A DNA stretch of 64,000 nt. Source: Dyella japonica DSM 16301. Its GTDB lineage: Bacteria; Pseudomonadota; Gammaproteobacteria; Xanthomonadales; Rhodanobacteraceae. Both the position numbers and the translations under genes were made by a program. Location: assembly GCF_001010355.1 (NCBI RefSeq), contig NZ_JPLA01000008.1, forward strand, positions 18,528 through 82,527. The letters run 5' to 3'. Position 1 is the stretch's first letter; each line of letters opens with the position of its first letter. The notes below the pieces were generated by a model. The model saw nothing but the letters and a program-made list of their open reading frames with translations. It had not been told where the DNA came from and ran no database searches. Shown here piece after piece: positions 16,827 through 25,075 of the stretch.

Positions 16827-18377
16827 TCACCCCGGCACGCGCAGCGCGTGCAGTCCGCCCGCGAGCGAATACACGTTCTGCACACCTTCGCCGCGCAACA
16901 GACGCGCGGCATGTCCGCTGCGCCGACCGCTGGCGCATACGAGCAGATAGCGACCGTCGATGAATTCCCCTGCCCGCTCGGCGACTTGAGCCGAAGGCAC
17001 GTGCATCGCGCCAGCCACCGGCATCGGATCGCTGACCAACTCGTCGGCCTCGCGCACATCCACCAACCGATAGCCGGCGGCGATGGCATCGTCGAGTCGA
17101 TCGAACACCAGGTCGATCTCCCGCTCGTCCACCGAACGAGCCAGCGCGCGACGCGCCACCTCGACGCAACCGCCATGCGCAGCGCAGCCGCCGGCCGCAT
17201 CGATCGGCAAGTGCTGGATGCTCAGGTCGATCAGGTTCACCAGCGACAACGCGCCGGCATGGGGTTGCGGCAAGCCGAGCAGATACTTCAGTGCTTCGTT
17301 GGCCTGCATCGCACCCAGCACGCCCGGCACCGGACCGAGCACGCCCGACAGCACACAACTGCCCACCGATTCCGGCGAGGGCTCCTGCGGCCACAGGCAG
17401 CGCAAACACGGCGCACCCGGCTTGGCGGCCACGAACTGCAGCTGGCCTTCGTATTGGTAGATGCTGGCCAGGATCAAGGGCGTGCCGCTGATCACGGCCG
17501 CATCGCTGCTGAGATAGCGGCTGCGCATATCGTCGGTGCATTCGATCACCAGGTCGAACTGGCGGAACACATCGACCGCGTTGCCCGCATCCAGCGGCTG
17601 CGTCCATACCTGCACCTGCACGGTCGGATTGAGTGCAGCCACGCGGCGCGAGGCGAGCTCGGCCTTCAGCTCGCCGATGTCTTGCGCGTCGTACATGGTC
17701 TGCCGATGCAGGTTGCTCGCGTCAAGGCGATCGCCGTCCACGATGCCCAGCGTACCGATGCCCGCGCCGGCGAGATAACTGATCACCGGGCAGCCCAGAC
17801 CACCGGCGCCGATCACCAGCACGCGCGATGCGGCGAGTTTCGCCTGCCCTGCTTCGCCCACTTCACGCAGTCGGGTCTGGCGCGAATAGTCGGGCACAAA
17901 CGGTGCGGCATGCGCATGGTGATGATGCTGGTGACCTTCGTGCTCGTGCTCGCGATAGACATGCGTGCAGGCGACCCAGTCGGATTCGCCGGTGACGTAA
18001 TGTTCCTTCTTCCAGATCGGCAGGCGGTGCTTGATCTCGTCGATGATGTAGCGGCAGGCGCGAAAGGCTTCGTCGCGGTGCGGCGCGGATGCGCCGACCC
18101 AGACGGCCATGTCGCCGATCTTCAGATCGCCGGTGCGATGCACGCAGCGCGCATCGGTGACGCCGTAACGCTCGATGGCCTCGGCAACGATGCGCTCGCC
18201 CTCAGCGATGGCCAGTTCCGCATAAGCCTCGTACGACAGCCCGTCGACTTCACGCCCTTCGTTGCTGTTGCGGACCCAGCCTTCAAAGGCGCAATAGCCG
18301 CCGCTGGCCGGATGACGCAGCCGGTCGCGCTGGCCGTTGGTATCGACGACCGTACTGAAAAGTTCGAAACGGCTCAT
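16827..18377 (-). CDS. MoaE-MoeB/ThiF-rhodanese triple fusion
   Basis: This 516-residue protein joins three steps of molybdopterin synthesis. Residues about 1-150 are MoaE, the large subunit of molybdopterin synthase, with the active-site segment KHRLPIWKKEHY. A His-rich linker (about residues 143-160, HEHEGHQHHHHAHA) follows. Residues about 165-410 form a MoeB/ThiF E1-like adenylating domain (GAGGLGCPV nucleotide loop; CLRC zinc pair; SCVLSGVLGP around the catalytic-Cys region). The second zinc pair reads C-x5-C instead of CxxC. Residues about 425-516 are a rhodanese domain with active-site loop CASGRRS. It overlaps moaD by four bases, so the sulfur-carrier substrate is made alongside. The fused enzyme could load, sulfurate and use MoaD in one place. 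Confidence 0.93.
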   Translation of the reverse strand: MSRFELFSTVVDTNGQRDRLRHPASGGYCAFEGWVRNSNEGREVDGLSYEAYAELAIAEGERIVAEAIERYGVTDARCVHRTGDLKIGDMAVWVGASAPHRDEAFRACRYIIDEIKHRLPIWKKEHYVTGESDWVACTHVYREHEHEGHQHHHHAHAAPFVPDYSRQTRLREVGEAGQAKLAASRVLVIGAGGLGCPVISYLAGAGIGTLGIVDGDRLDASNLHRQTMYDAQDIGELKAELASRRVAALNPTVQVQVWTQPLDAGNAVDVFRQFDLVIECTDDMRSRYLSSDAAVISGTPLILASIYQYEGQLQFVAAKPGAPCLRCLWPQEPSPESVGSCVLSGVLGPVPGVLGAMQANEALKYLLGLPQPHAGALSLVNLIDLSIQHLPIDAAGGCAAHGGCVEVARRALARSVDEREIDLVFDRLDDAIAAGYRLVDVREADELVSDPMPVAGAMHVPSAQVAERAGEFIDGRYLLVCASGRRSGHAARLLRGEGVQNVYSLAGGLHALRVPG

Positions 18378-18616
18378 CCGCCAGCCACCGGTGGAATGAA
18401 GACGATGGTGTCGCCGTCGCGCAGCGGGCGCTCCCATGCACTGAACTGGGCGTTCACCGCCACTTTGAGCGCGTCGGCCGCCAGCGAGAAACCTCGGGCG
18501 ATACGCAGCTCCTCATATAGCTCGCGCAGCGAACGGGCGGCGGTGTCGACCTGCTCGGCACTGGTGCCGGCCTGTTCGCGCAATTGCGCGTAGTACTGGA
18601 GGTTCACCACGGTCAT
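18374..18616 (-). CDS. moaD: Molybdopterin synthase sulfur carrier MoaD
   Basis: MoaD is the ubiquitin-like small subunit that carries a C-terminal thiocarboxylate for molybdopterin synthase. The protein is 80 residues and ends in the required Gly-Gly (PPVAGG). The frame is open far upstream, but ATG 18616 gives the standard length and overlaps the mobA stop by four bases (ATGA). It also overlaps the MoaE-MoeB-rhodanese start by four bases. Its adenylation and sulfuration are presumably carried out by that fusion protein. Confidence 0.95.
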   Translation of the reverse strand: MTVVNLQYYAQLREQAGTSAEQVDTAARSLRELYEELRIARGFSLAADALKVAVNAQFSAWERPLRDGDTIVFIPPVAGG

Positions 18617-19212
18617 GCCAAGGACTCCAGACGCTGTTGCATGGCTTGCCGCTCCTCGGGCGTATTGACGTTGTCCAGCGCATCGCCTGGCGCGGGCAAC
18701 AGTACGATGTTCGATTGCATCAGCGCCTTGCGCGGGCAAAAGCTGCCGTCCTCGTAGCGCTGGCGCAGCAGTGCATGACTGCGCGGCTCCCAGATGGCGC
18801 ACAGCGGTTCGGGCAGGCCGTCATGGCTGCTGGCGAACACCGTGGCAAAGGCTTGCGGATCGCGCGCGTCGATCAGGCCGCGCAGCGTGTCGTTGTCCAG
18901 AAGCGGCAGATCGCAGGCAAGCACCAGCCAGGCCGCATCGGGATGACGCTCCTGCGCGGACAGGATGCCGGCCACCGGCCCCACCGCCTCGTAGCTGTCC
19001 ACGATCTGCGGCAGCGTGGCGCGCAAGGCATCGCCGCGCTGGTGCTCGCGCACCGAGACGAAGGCCTGCTCGGTCACCGCCTGGAGCAGGCGCCAAGCAC
19101 GCAGCAGTTGCGGCTCGCCGCGATAGTCCAGCGCAGCCTTGTCCTGGCGCATGCGCTGGCTCGCGCCGCCGCTGAGGAGCAAGCCGTAAAGCGGAGCCGG
19201 TGTACCGCTCAT
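18613..19212 (-). CDS. mobA: Molybdenum cofactor guanylyltransferase MobA
   Basis: MobA attaches GMP to molybdopterin, giving the MGD form needed by formate dehydrogenase and nitrate reductase of the DMSO-reductase family, both encoded nearby. The 199-residue protein begins with the nucleotide-binding loop 'LLLSGGASQRMRQDKAAL' and contains 'LVLACDLPLL', which holds the metal-binding Asp. ATG 19212 was chosen because it overlaps the moaC stop by four bases and gives the family length; the frame is open further upstream. Confidence 0.95.
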   Translation of the reverse strand: MSGTPAPLYGLLLSGGASQRMRQDKAALDYRGEPQLLRAWRLLQAVTEQAFVSVREHQRGDALRATLPQIVDSYEAVGPVAGILSAQERHPDAAWLVLACDLPLLDNDTLRGLIDARDPQAFATVFASSHDGLPEPLCAIWEPRSHALLRQRYEDGSFCPRKALMQSNIVLLPAPGDALDNVNTPEERQAMQQRLESLA

Positions 19213-19703
19213 GCGATCTCCGTCGTGTTGAAATCCTGCTTGCCGCCGGACTTGCCGACCAGCCGCACCTCGTTGATGACGATCTCGTGCGACATCGCCT
19301 TGCACATGTCGTAAATGGTAAGCGCAGCGATGCTGGCCCCGGTCAAGGCTTCCATTTCAACACCGGTGCGGCCGTTGCACGACACCGTGCAATCGATCAG
19401 CGCGTGCACGCCTTCCATGCGGATGCTGACGTCGCATCGATCGATGCTCAGCGGATGGCACAGCGGAATCAGTTGCGGCGTGGCCTTGGCGCCCATCACG
19501 CCGGCGATCTGGGCCACCGTGAGTACGGCGCCTTTGGGGGTGACGTAGCCCGCTTGGTGCAGTCGCGCGGCCACCTCGGCAGGGAACGTCACCCGTGCGC
19601 TGGCCTGGGCGGTGCGACGGGTGATCGCCTTGGCGCCCACGTCGACCATGCGCGGTTGCTGCTCGTCGTCGACGTGGGAAAGCTGGGTGGGTGTGGCTGT
19701 CAC
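19209..19703 (-). CDS. moaC: Cyclic pyranopterin monophosphate synthase MoaC
   Basis: MoaC works with MoaA to turn GTP into cyclic pyranopterin monophosphate, the first stable intermediate of molybdenum cofactor synthesis. The 164-residue protein has the conserved blocks 'MVDVGAKAITRRTAQA', 'IPLCHPL', 'MEALTGASIAALTIYDMCKA' and 'VRLVGKSGGK'. It is about 84 bp downstream of moaA and overlaps mobA by four bases. Length is normal. Confidence 0.97.
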   Translation of the reverse strand: MTATPTQLSHVDDEQQPRMVDVGAKAITRRTAQASARVTFPAEVAARLHQAGYVTPKGAVLTVAQIAGVMGAKATPQLIPLCHPLSIDRCDVSIRMEGVHALIDCTVSCNGRTGVEMEALTGASIAALTIYDMCKAMSHEIVINEVRLVGKSGGKQDFNTTEIA

Positions 19704-19787
19704 GGCAAGCTCCGGGGGAATGGCCTGATTATTGATCCACTGGCGACGGGAAGGATGAAGAATTCGTGTTGTCCCTGCTCGCCACCC

Positions 19788-20834
19788 TCAGCCCCCGATG
19801 TAGTGCATCTCAATCTTCCGCGGCGCCTTGCCATGGTGCTCCGCCCGCTCCTCGCTGTAGCGGTCGTGGCGCCCCAGCCAGGTCTGGCGCAGCAGCTCGG
19901 TCAACGCGTCGTCGCTGGCTCCTGCACGCAGAGGGCCGCGCAGATCGGCGCCCTGGGTGGCGAACAGGCAGGTGTAGAGCATGCCCTCGGACGAGAGGCG
20001 CGCCCGCGTGCAGCCGCCGCAGAACGGCTGGCTGATCGAGGAGATCATGCCGATCTCGCCTGCGCCGTCGTCGAAGCGGTAGCGCGTCGCCACCTCGCCA
20101 GCGTACTTGGGCAGCACAGCGCGCAGCGGCCAGCGCGTGTGGATGCGCTGGACCAGGGTCGCCGAAGGCACCACCTGATCGGCGTGCCAGTCGTTGCGAT
20201 TGCCCACATCCATGTATTCGATGAAGCGCACGACGATGCCGCTGCCGCGGAAGCGTTCCAGCAGATCGATCACCGTGTGCTCGTTGACGTCGCGCTGCAC
20301 CACCGTATTGAGTTTCACGCCGTGCGGAAAACCGGCTTGCTGCGCGGCCTCGATGCCGGCAAGCACATCGTCCAGCGCGCCGCGGCCACCGCTCATGCGG
20401 TGGAACAGCGCCGGATCGAGTGTGTCCAGGCTGATGGTCACGCGGTCCAGGCCGGCATCGCGCAACTCGGCGGCATGCCGCGCAAGCAGCACGCCATTGG
20501 TAGTCAGCGCGAGATCGGTGATGCCATCGAGCCGACGCAGCCGCCCTACCAGTTCAGCCAGATGTGGCCGCAGCAAGGGCTCGCCGCCGGTGAGGCGCAG
20601 CTTGCTCACCCCCAGCGTCGCCGCCAGCCGGCACAGGCGCTCAATTTCGTCGAAGCTCAGGCGTTCGTCGTTGCGCAGGAAGTTGAAGTGCTCGCCATAG
20701 GTCGACTCGGGCATGCAATACGGGCAACGGAAATTGCAGCGATCCATCACCGAGATGCGCAGGTCGTGCAGCGACCGGCCGAGCTGGTCGACCGGCAAAG
20801 CTGAGGCCTGATTGAGGCTGTTGATCGCGCTCAT
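19788..20834 (-). CDS. moaA: GTP 3',8-cyclase MoaA (radical SAM)
   Basis: MoaA is a radical SAM enzyme that rearranges GTP for molybdenum cofactor synthesis. The 348-residue protein has the N-terminal [4Fe-4S] motif CNFRCPYC (CxxxCxxC, about residues 33-40), 'LRLTGGEPLLR', and a C-terminal cluster region (CGGCTRARLSSEGMLYTCLF) holding three cysteines. It ends GG, as MoaA must for activation. ATG 20834 lies one base after the moeA stop codon, so the two are coupled. Confidence 0.97.
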   Translation of the reverse strand: MSAINSLNQASALPVDQLGRSLHDLRISVMDRCNFRCPYCMPESTYGEHFNFLRNDERLSFDEIERLCRLAATLGVSKLRLTGGEPLLRPHLAELVGRLRRLDGITDLALTTNGVLLARHAAELRDAGLDRVTISLDTLDPALFHRMSGGRGALDDVLAGIEAAQQAGFPHGVKLNTVVQRDVNEHTVIDLLERFRGSGIVVRFIEYMDVGNRNDWHADQVVPSATLVQRIHTRWPLRAVLPKYAGEVATRYRFDDGAGEIGMISSISQPFCGGCTRARLSSEGMLYTCLFATQGADLRGPLRAGASDDALTELLRQTWLGRHDRYSEERAEHHGKAPRKIEMHYIGG

Positions 20835-20835
20835 C

Positions 20836-22050
20836 TCACCACCGATAAAACGCAGCCACGCTGCCGGCAGCCGCCTTGCCCTGGCCGGGCGGCAACTGCA
20901 CGAATCCCTGCGTACGGGGCAGCGAAGAAAAATCACCCGAGGTCTTGGACGGTACCGGATAGGCCATCAACCGTCCCTGAGCATCGGATTGCACGCGGGC
21001 GGGCACGAAGCTCGCCAGCGACGGGTTGACGTCCACATCGCTGTCCAGGCAAACCCATTCCGGCGCCGGCGCAGGAACGCCTTGTGCGGCGCGCAGCGCG
21101 GGCCGCGCATAGCGCGTGGCGCATACCAGTGCCGATACCGGATTGCCAGGCAAGGCGAACACCGCCTGGCCACGCGGACCGATGCCAAACCACATCGGCT
21201 TGCCCGGCTTCTGGGCGATGCGATGGAACACCTTTCGCACGCCCTGGGCCGCGAGCGCCGCCGGCACGTAGTCGCGCTGCCCCATCGAGACGCCGCCGGA
21301 CAGCAGCAAGACATCGTGCCGTTCCAGCAGCTCGGCAATGCGCTGGCTGGTGACGGCCTCGTCGTCGACGATATGTTCCATCACCACGCGCTCCAATCCA
21401 TCCAGCCGCAAGGCGGCGCGTACGGCGCTGTCGTTGGAGCGGCGGATCTGTCCTTCGCCCAGCGCCTCGCCCACGTCCACCAGTTCATCGCCGGTGGACA
21501 CGATGGCGATCGAGGGCATCACCGCAACCTCGACGTTCGCCACGCCATTGGCCGCCAGCAAGGCCATTTCAGCCGGACCCAGACGCATGCCCGGCGACAA
21601 CAGCAAGCTTCCTTGTGCGCAATCGGCGGCGCGGCGATGGATGAACTGCCCGGCTACCGGCGCGCAATCGTCGGACAGCACATAGTCCTCGCCATCGCGC
21701 CGCAGCTGCTCGATTGGAATCACGCTGTCGGCACCCTCGGGCAGCATCGCGCCGGTGGTGATTTCCAGGCAGTCGTTGCCGGAGGGCAGCGTCTGCCTGC
21801 GCATGCCGGCCATCTGTGCGCCCACCACGCGCAGGCGACGGGGCATGGTGGCTGACCAGCGGATGGCGATGCCGTCCATCATCACCCGGTCGAACGGCGG
21901 ATGATCGTGTTCGGCATGTACCGCTTGTCGAAGTACCCGTCCCACCGCCTCGTCCAAGGGCACGCGCTCGCTGCCAAACGAGGGCATATGTTCGGCGATC
22001 AGGGCTTGGGCTTGGCTGACGCTGGTCAATTCGCTCATGGTGGGAATCAT
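20836..22050 (-). CDS. moeA: Molybdopterin molybdotransferase MoeA (first copy)
   Basis: MoeA inserts molybdate into adenylylated molybdopterin. The 404-residue protein has the four MoeA regions, including 'PPFDRVMMDGIAIR', 'LLSGGVSMGQRDYV' and 'VFALPGNPVSALV'. It is the first gene of the moeA-moaA-moaC-mobA-moaD-moaE/B run. No good ribosome binding site precedes ATG 22050 or the alternative ATG 22038. A second, distinct MoeA is encoded at 25072-26334. Confidence 0.95.
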   Translation of the reverse strand: MIPTMSELTSVSQAQALIAEHMPSFGSERVPLDEAVGRVLRQAVHAEHDHPPFDRVMMDGIAIRWSATMPRRLRVVGAQMAGMRRQTLPSGNDCLEITTGAMLPEGADSVIPIEQLRRDGEDYVLSDDCAPVAGQFIHRRAADCAQGSLLLSPGMRLGPAEMALLAANGVANVEVAVMPSIAIVSTGDELVDVGEALGEGQIRRSNDSAVRAALRLDGLERVVMEHIVDDEAVTSQRIAELLERHDVLLLSGGVSMGQRDYVPAALAAQGVRKVFHRIAQKPGKPMWFGIGPRGQAVFALPGNPVSALVCATRYARPALRAAQGVPAPAPEWVCLDSDVDVNPSLASFVPARVQSDAQGRLMAYPVPSKTSGDFSSLPRTQGFVQLPPGQGKAAAGSVAAFYRW

Positions 22051-22092
22051 GCAAGGAAGGGTGACCGCATGGCGTCGAGCATAGCGCGCCGC

Positions 22093-23193
22093 TCAGATGC
22101 CCAGCGCAACGGCTTTCACCTGCGCCCAGGCGGTGCTGCCGGGCGGCAGGCCCAGCGCATGCCATGAACGCCGCGTGATGCGGGCCAGCAGCATGCAGCC
22201 GCCGGCGTCCAGTTGCACCAGCACCTGCGAGGACTGTCCGGCATCGACGGCTGCCACGATCCGGCACGGCAGCTGGTTGAGCGCACTGGTGCCGGTCTGG
22301 GGCGTGGTGCTCAACACGACGTCGCGGGCGCTGATGCGGCAGCGCAAACGCTGTCCCACGCGCTCGTGGCGATAGGGCAACCACAGGCGACCTCCCGCAA
22401 AGTCCAGCTCGATCAGCTGGTCGTGGGCGTCGTAGGCGACCACCTCGCCCTCGATCACGGCTCCCACCGCATCGCCCAGGGCCGGCGGCAGGTCCAGCCG
22501 GGTCAAGGTGTCCTGCAGGCCGCCCTGGGCCACCACGTGGCCGGCTTCCATCAGCACCAGGTGATCGGCCAGCCGGGCAACTTCGTCCACGTTGTGGCTC
22601 ACGTAAATCATCGGCACCTGCAGCGTGGCATGCAGCGATTCCAGGCATTCCAGCAAGTCGGTACGGGCCGGGCCGTCGAGCGCGGACAGCGGTTCGTCGA
22701 ACATCAGCAGGGCCGGATCCGACAGCAGTGCACGCACCATCGACACGCGTTGGCGCTCGCCGCCTGACAAGCCATCGACGCGACGCTCGAGCAGGGGCCG
22801 CAAACCGAAGCGGTCGATCAAGCCCTCGCGATCGAGATGCGCCGGGCGTCCGGCGCGGCGATAGCCAAAATCGAGATTGCCCGCCACCGAGTGATGGGTG
22901 AACAGGCTCGCCTCCTGGAACACGTAGCCGATCCGCCGCTTATGCGGCGGCACGAACACCCGGTGCGTGCTGTCCTGCCACACGGTCTGCCCAAAACTCA
23001 CCCGCCCGACGGCATCGCGCTCCAGTCCCGCCATCGCACGCAAACAGCTGGTCTTGCCGGCGCCGGAGGGTCCGAACAAGGCGGTGATGCCCCGCGGCGG
23101 CAGGGTCAGGTCGACCTCAAAGGCGAGCGCACCGCGGCGCCAGGCGAGCTTGGCGTCCAGTCCCAATGGGCTCTCGTCCGGCCGCTCAGTCAC
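22093..23193 (-). CDS. modC: Molybdate ABC transporter ATPase ModC
   Basis: ModC powers molybdate import. The 366-residue protein has Walker A (GPSGAGKTS), signature LSGGERQR, Walker B (LLMFDEPLSALD) and the switch His (YVSHNVDE). The C-terminal ~130 residues look like TOBE/Mop domains that bind molybdate. I chose GTG 23193, which overlaps the end of modB by eight bases; the frame is open further upstream but would run deep into modB. The operon order is modA-modB-modC. Confidence 0.95.
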   Translation of the reverse strand: MTERPDESPLGLDAKLAWRRGALAFEVDLTLPPRGITALFGPSGAGKTSCLRAMAGLERDAVGRVSFGQTVWQDSTHRVFVPPHKRRIGYVFQEASLFTHHSVAGNLDFGYRRAGRPAHLDREGLIDRFGLRPLLERRVDGLSGGERQRVSMVRALLSDPALLMFDEPLSALDGPARTDLLECLESLHATLQVPMIYVSHNVDEVARLADHLVLMEAGHVVAQGGLQDTLTRLDLPPALGDAVGAVIEGEVVAYDAHDQLIELDFAGGRLWLPYRHERVGQRLRCRISARDVVLSTTPQTGTSALNQLPCRIVAAVDAGQSSQVLVQLDAGGCMLLARITRRSWHALGLPPGSTAWAQVKAVALGI

Positions 23194-23869
23194 GCGCCTG
23201 CCTGCGGGTGCGCAACAGCGACATGGCGAGCAAGGCGGCAAACGACACCACCAGCAGACACAGCGACAGCACATTGGCCTGGTGGTACTCGCCCGCCTGT
23301 ACGTGGTCGTAGATGCGCATCGACAGCACGCGGGTCTGGCCGGGGATATTGCCGCCTATCATCAGGACCACGCCGAACTCGCCCACCGTGTGCGCAAAGC
23401 CGAGCACGGCGGCCGTGATCACGCCGGGCAAGGCCAGCGGCAAGGCCACGTTGAAGAATCGATCGAGCGGACTCGCGCCCAGGCAGGCGGCCACTTCCAG
23501 CGGTCGCTCGCCCACCGCTTCGAAGGCGTTGTGCAGCGGCTGCACCACGAACGGCAGCGAATACAGCATGGAGGCGACGACCAACCCCTGGAAGGTGAAT
23601 GGCAAGGCCGCCAGTCCCATGGCCGCGAACGCACGCCCTACCCAACCATCGGGCCCGAGCAGCATCAGCAGATAGAAACCCAGCACGGTCGGCGGCAGCA
23701 CCAGGGGCAAGGCCACCACGGCCGCGATCGGGCGCCGCCAGCGCGAACGCGTATGCGCCAGCCACCAGGCCAGCGGCAGGCCCAGCACCAGCAGCAACAC
23801 GGTGACGGTGGTCGCCAGTCGCAGGGTGAGGCCCAGCGCCTCGATGTCCGCTTCGCTCAACAAGGCCAT
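23186..23869 (-). CDS. modB: Molybdate ABC transporter permease ModB
   Basis: ModB is the membrane channel of the molybdate importer. The 227-residue protein has about five membrane segments and the permease EAA loop at 'AFEAVGERPLEVAACLGASPLDRFFNVALPLA'-like residues (about 130-160), then 'FAHTVGEFGVVLMIGGNIPG', which is highly typical of ModB. It lies 9 bp after modA and overlaps modC by eight bases. Confidence 0.97.
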   Translation of the reverse strand: MALLSEADIEALGLTLRLATTVTVLLLVLGLPLAWWLAHTRSRWRRPIAAVVALPLVLPPTVLGFYLLMLLGPDGWVGRAFAAMGLAALPFTFQGLVVASMLYSLPFVVQPLHNAFEAVGERPLEVAACLGASPLDRFFNVALPLALPGVITAAVLGFAHTVGEFGVVLMIGGNIPGQTRVLSMRIYDHVQAGEYHQANVLSLCLLVVSFAALLAMSLLRTRRQARD

Positions 23870-23878
23870 GGGGGGCGC

Positions 23879-24652
23879 TCAGTGCGCGGCGTCTTCCGGC
23901 AGGTTGAAACCGTAGCGCGAGAGGATTGCCTTGGCCGGCGCAGTCTGCACGTAGCGCGCAAAATCCTGCGCGAGTGTGTTGTTCGCGCCGCGCTGGGTGA
24001 TCACGAAACTCTGCCGTAGCGGCTCATACAGCGACGACGGCACCGGCTCGAAACTGCCTTTGACGGACGAGCCGAGCACCAGCGATTCGGCCACCAGGCC
24101 CACTTGTGCATTGCCGCTCTGCGCGAACTGCGCGGTCTGCGCGATGTTGTCGCCAAACACCAGGCGCGACTGCACCTTGTCCCATACACCGGCCGCACGC
24201 AGCGCCTGTTCGGCGCGCTTGCCATACGGCGCGTGCTGCGGATTGGCGATCGCGATGCGACCGAACCGTGCCTGCGCAAGATCCGCCACCTGCACGCCCT
24301 TCATGTCGATGCTGGCGCTCCACATCACCAGGTGACCGAGCGCATAAGGCACCGGCGTGCCGCTGGCCTTGCCATGCTCGACCAGCTGCTGCGGATAGCT
24401 GCTGTCGGCCGAGAAGAACAGGTCGAACGGCGCGCCCTGTTCGATCTGCGTGGACAGGTTGCCGGATGATCCGTACACCACCTCAATGCGGCTATCGGGA
24501 TGATCGTGGCGATAGGCCGCGACCACATCGTCAAGCGCCTGGTGCAAATCTGCGGCGGCAGCGACGGTGATGTGATTATCAGCGGCGGCGGCCATCGACG
24601 ATGCCGTTACCAAAACCGATACCAGCAAGCCCTGCCATAGTCGACGCATCAT
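23879..24652 (-). CDS. modA: Molybdate-binding periplasmic protein ModA
   Basis: ModA captures molybdate or tungstate in the periplasm. The 257-residue precursor begins with a signal peptide (MMRRLWQGLLVSVLVTASS, cleavage near AAAADN). It shows 'ITVAAAADL', 'YGSSGNLSTQIEQGAPFDLFFSAD' and 'IANPQHAPYG', the oxyanion-contact segments of the family. Two consecutive ATG codons (24652 and 24649) are possible starts; AGGAG lies eight bases before the first. It heads the modABC operon. Confidence 0.96.
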   Translation of the reverse strand: MMRRLWQGLLVSVLVTASSMAAAADNHITVAAAADLHQALDDVVAAYRHDHPDSRIEVVYGSSGNLSTQIEQGAPFDLFFSADSSYPQQLVEHGKASGTPVPYALGHLVMWSASIDMKGVQVADLAQARFGRIAIANPQHAPYGKRAEQALRAAGVWDKVQSRLVFGDNIAQTAQFAQSGNAQVGLVAESLVLGSSVKGSFEPVPSSLYEPLRQSFVITQRGANNTLAQDFARYVQTAPAKAILSRYGFNLPEDAAH

Positions 24653-24727
24653 CGGTGTTGCTCCTGATCGTGGTGGCCGATCCAACGGCTCAAGACTAGC
24701 CCAACCGTAACCGGCGTCATGTCAACG

Positions 24728-25075
24728 CTACGGCCTTGGCGCGCGACGATGGCGGACGCTGTCGCGCACGTCCACATCGAACAGCAGCTCCAGCGGATCG
24801 CCCTCCCCGCTTTCCAGCTGGAAGGTCAAACCCTCCCGCGTGGGCAGGTTGGCGGCATGTGCCCGCACCAGGGAATCGGGCAGATCGATCACCCAGGCAT
24901 CGGGCTGGCCGGTGAAACGGGCGGCTTCGCTCGGCACCGCCTTGAGCGTGCACGACAGCGACAGGCTGCTGGTAAAGCGCGTCTGCGATACCAGCGGCTC
25001 GCCGACCAGCAGCCTGGACAGTTCCTCTTCGCCGATGCGCACGCGCAGGTTTTGGCCTTCGATCTGCAGTTTCAT
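24728..25075 (-). CDS. Small beta-rich protein of the Mo gene cluster (possibly DUF7009)
   Basis: The 115-residue protein starts 'MKLQIEGQNLRVRIGEEELSRLL'. It has no signal peptide or membrane segment and alternates short hydrophobic strands. I have seen small proteins of this style (DUF7009-type) near molybdenum and formate dehydrogenase genes, but cannot confirm membership without a search. It overlaps the second moeA by four bases (ATGA), so the two are co-translated, which implies a role tied to molybdenum cofactor handling. It lies upstream of modA on the same strand with a gap of about 75 bp. Function is unknown. Confidence 0.65.
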   Translation of the reverse strand: MKLQIEGQNLRVRIGEEELSRLLVGEPLVSQTRFTSSLSLSCTLKAVPSEAARFTGQPDAWVIDLPDSLVRAHAANLPTREGLTFQLESGEGDPLELLFDVDVRDSVRHRRAPRP

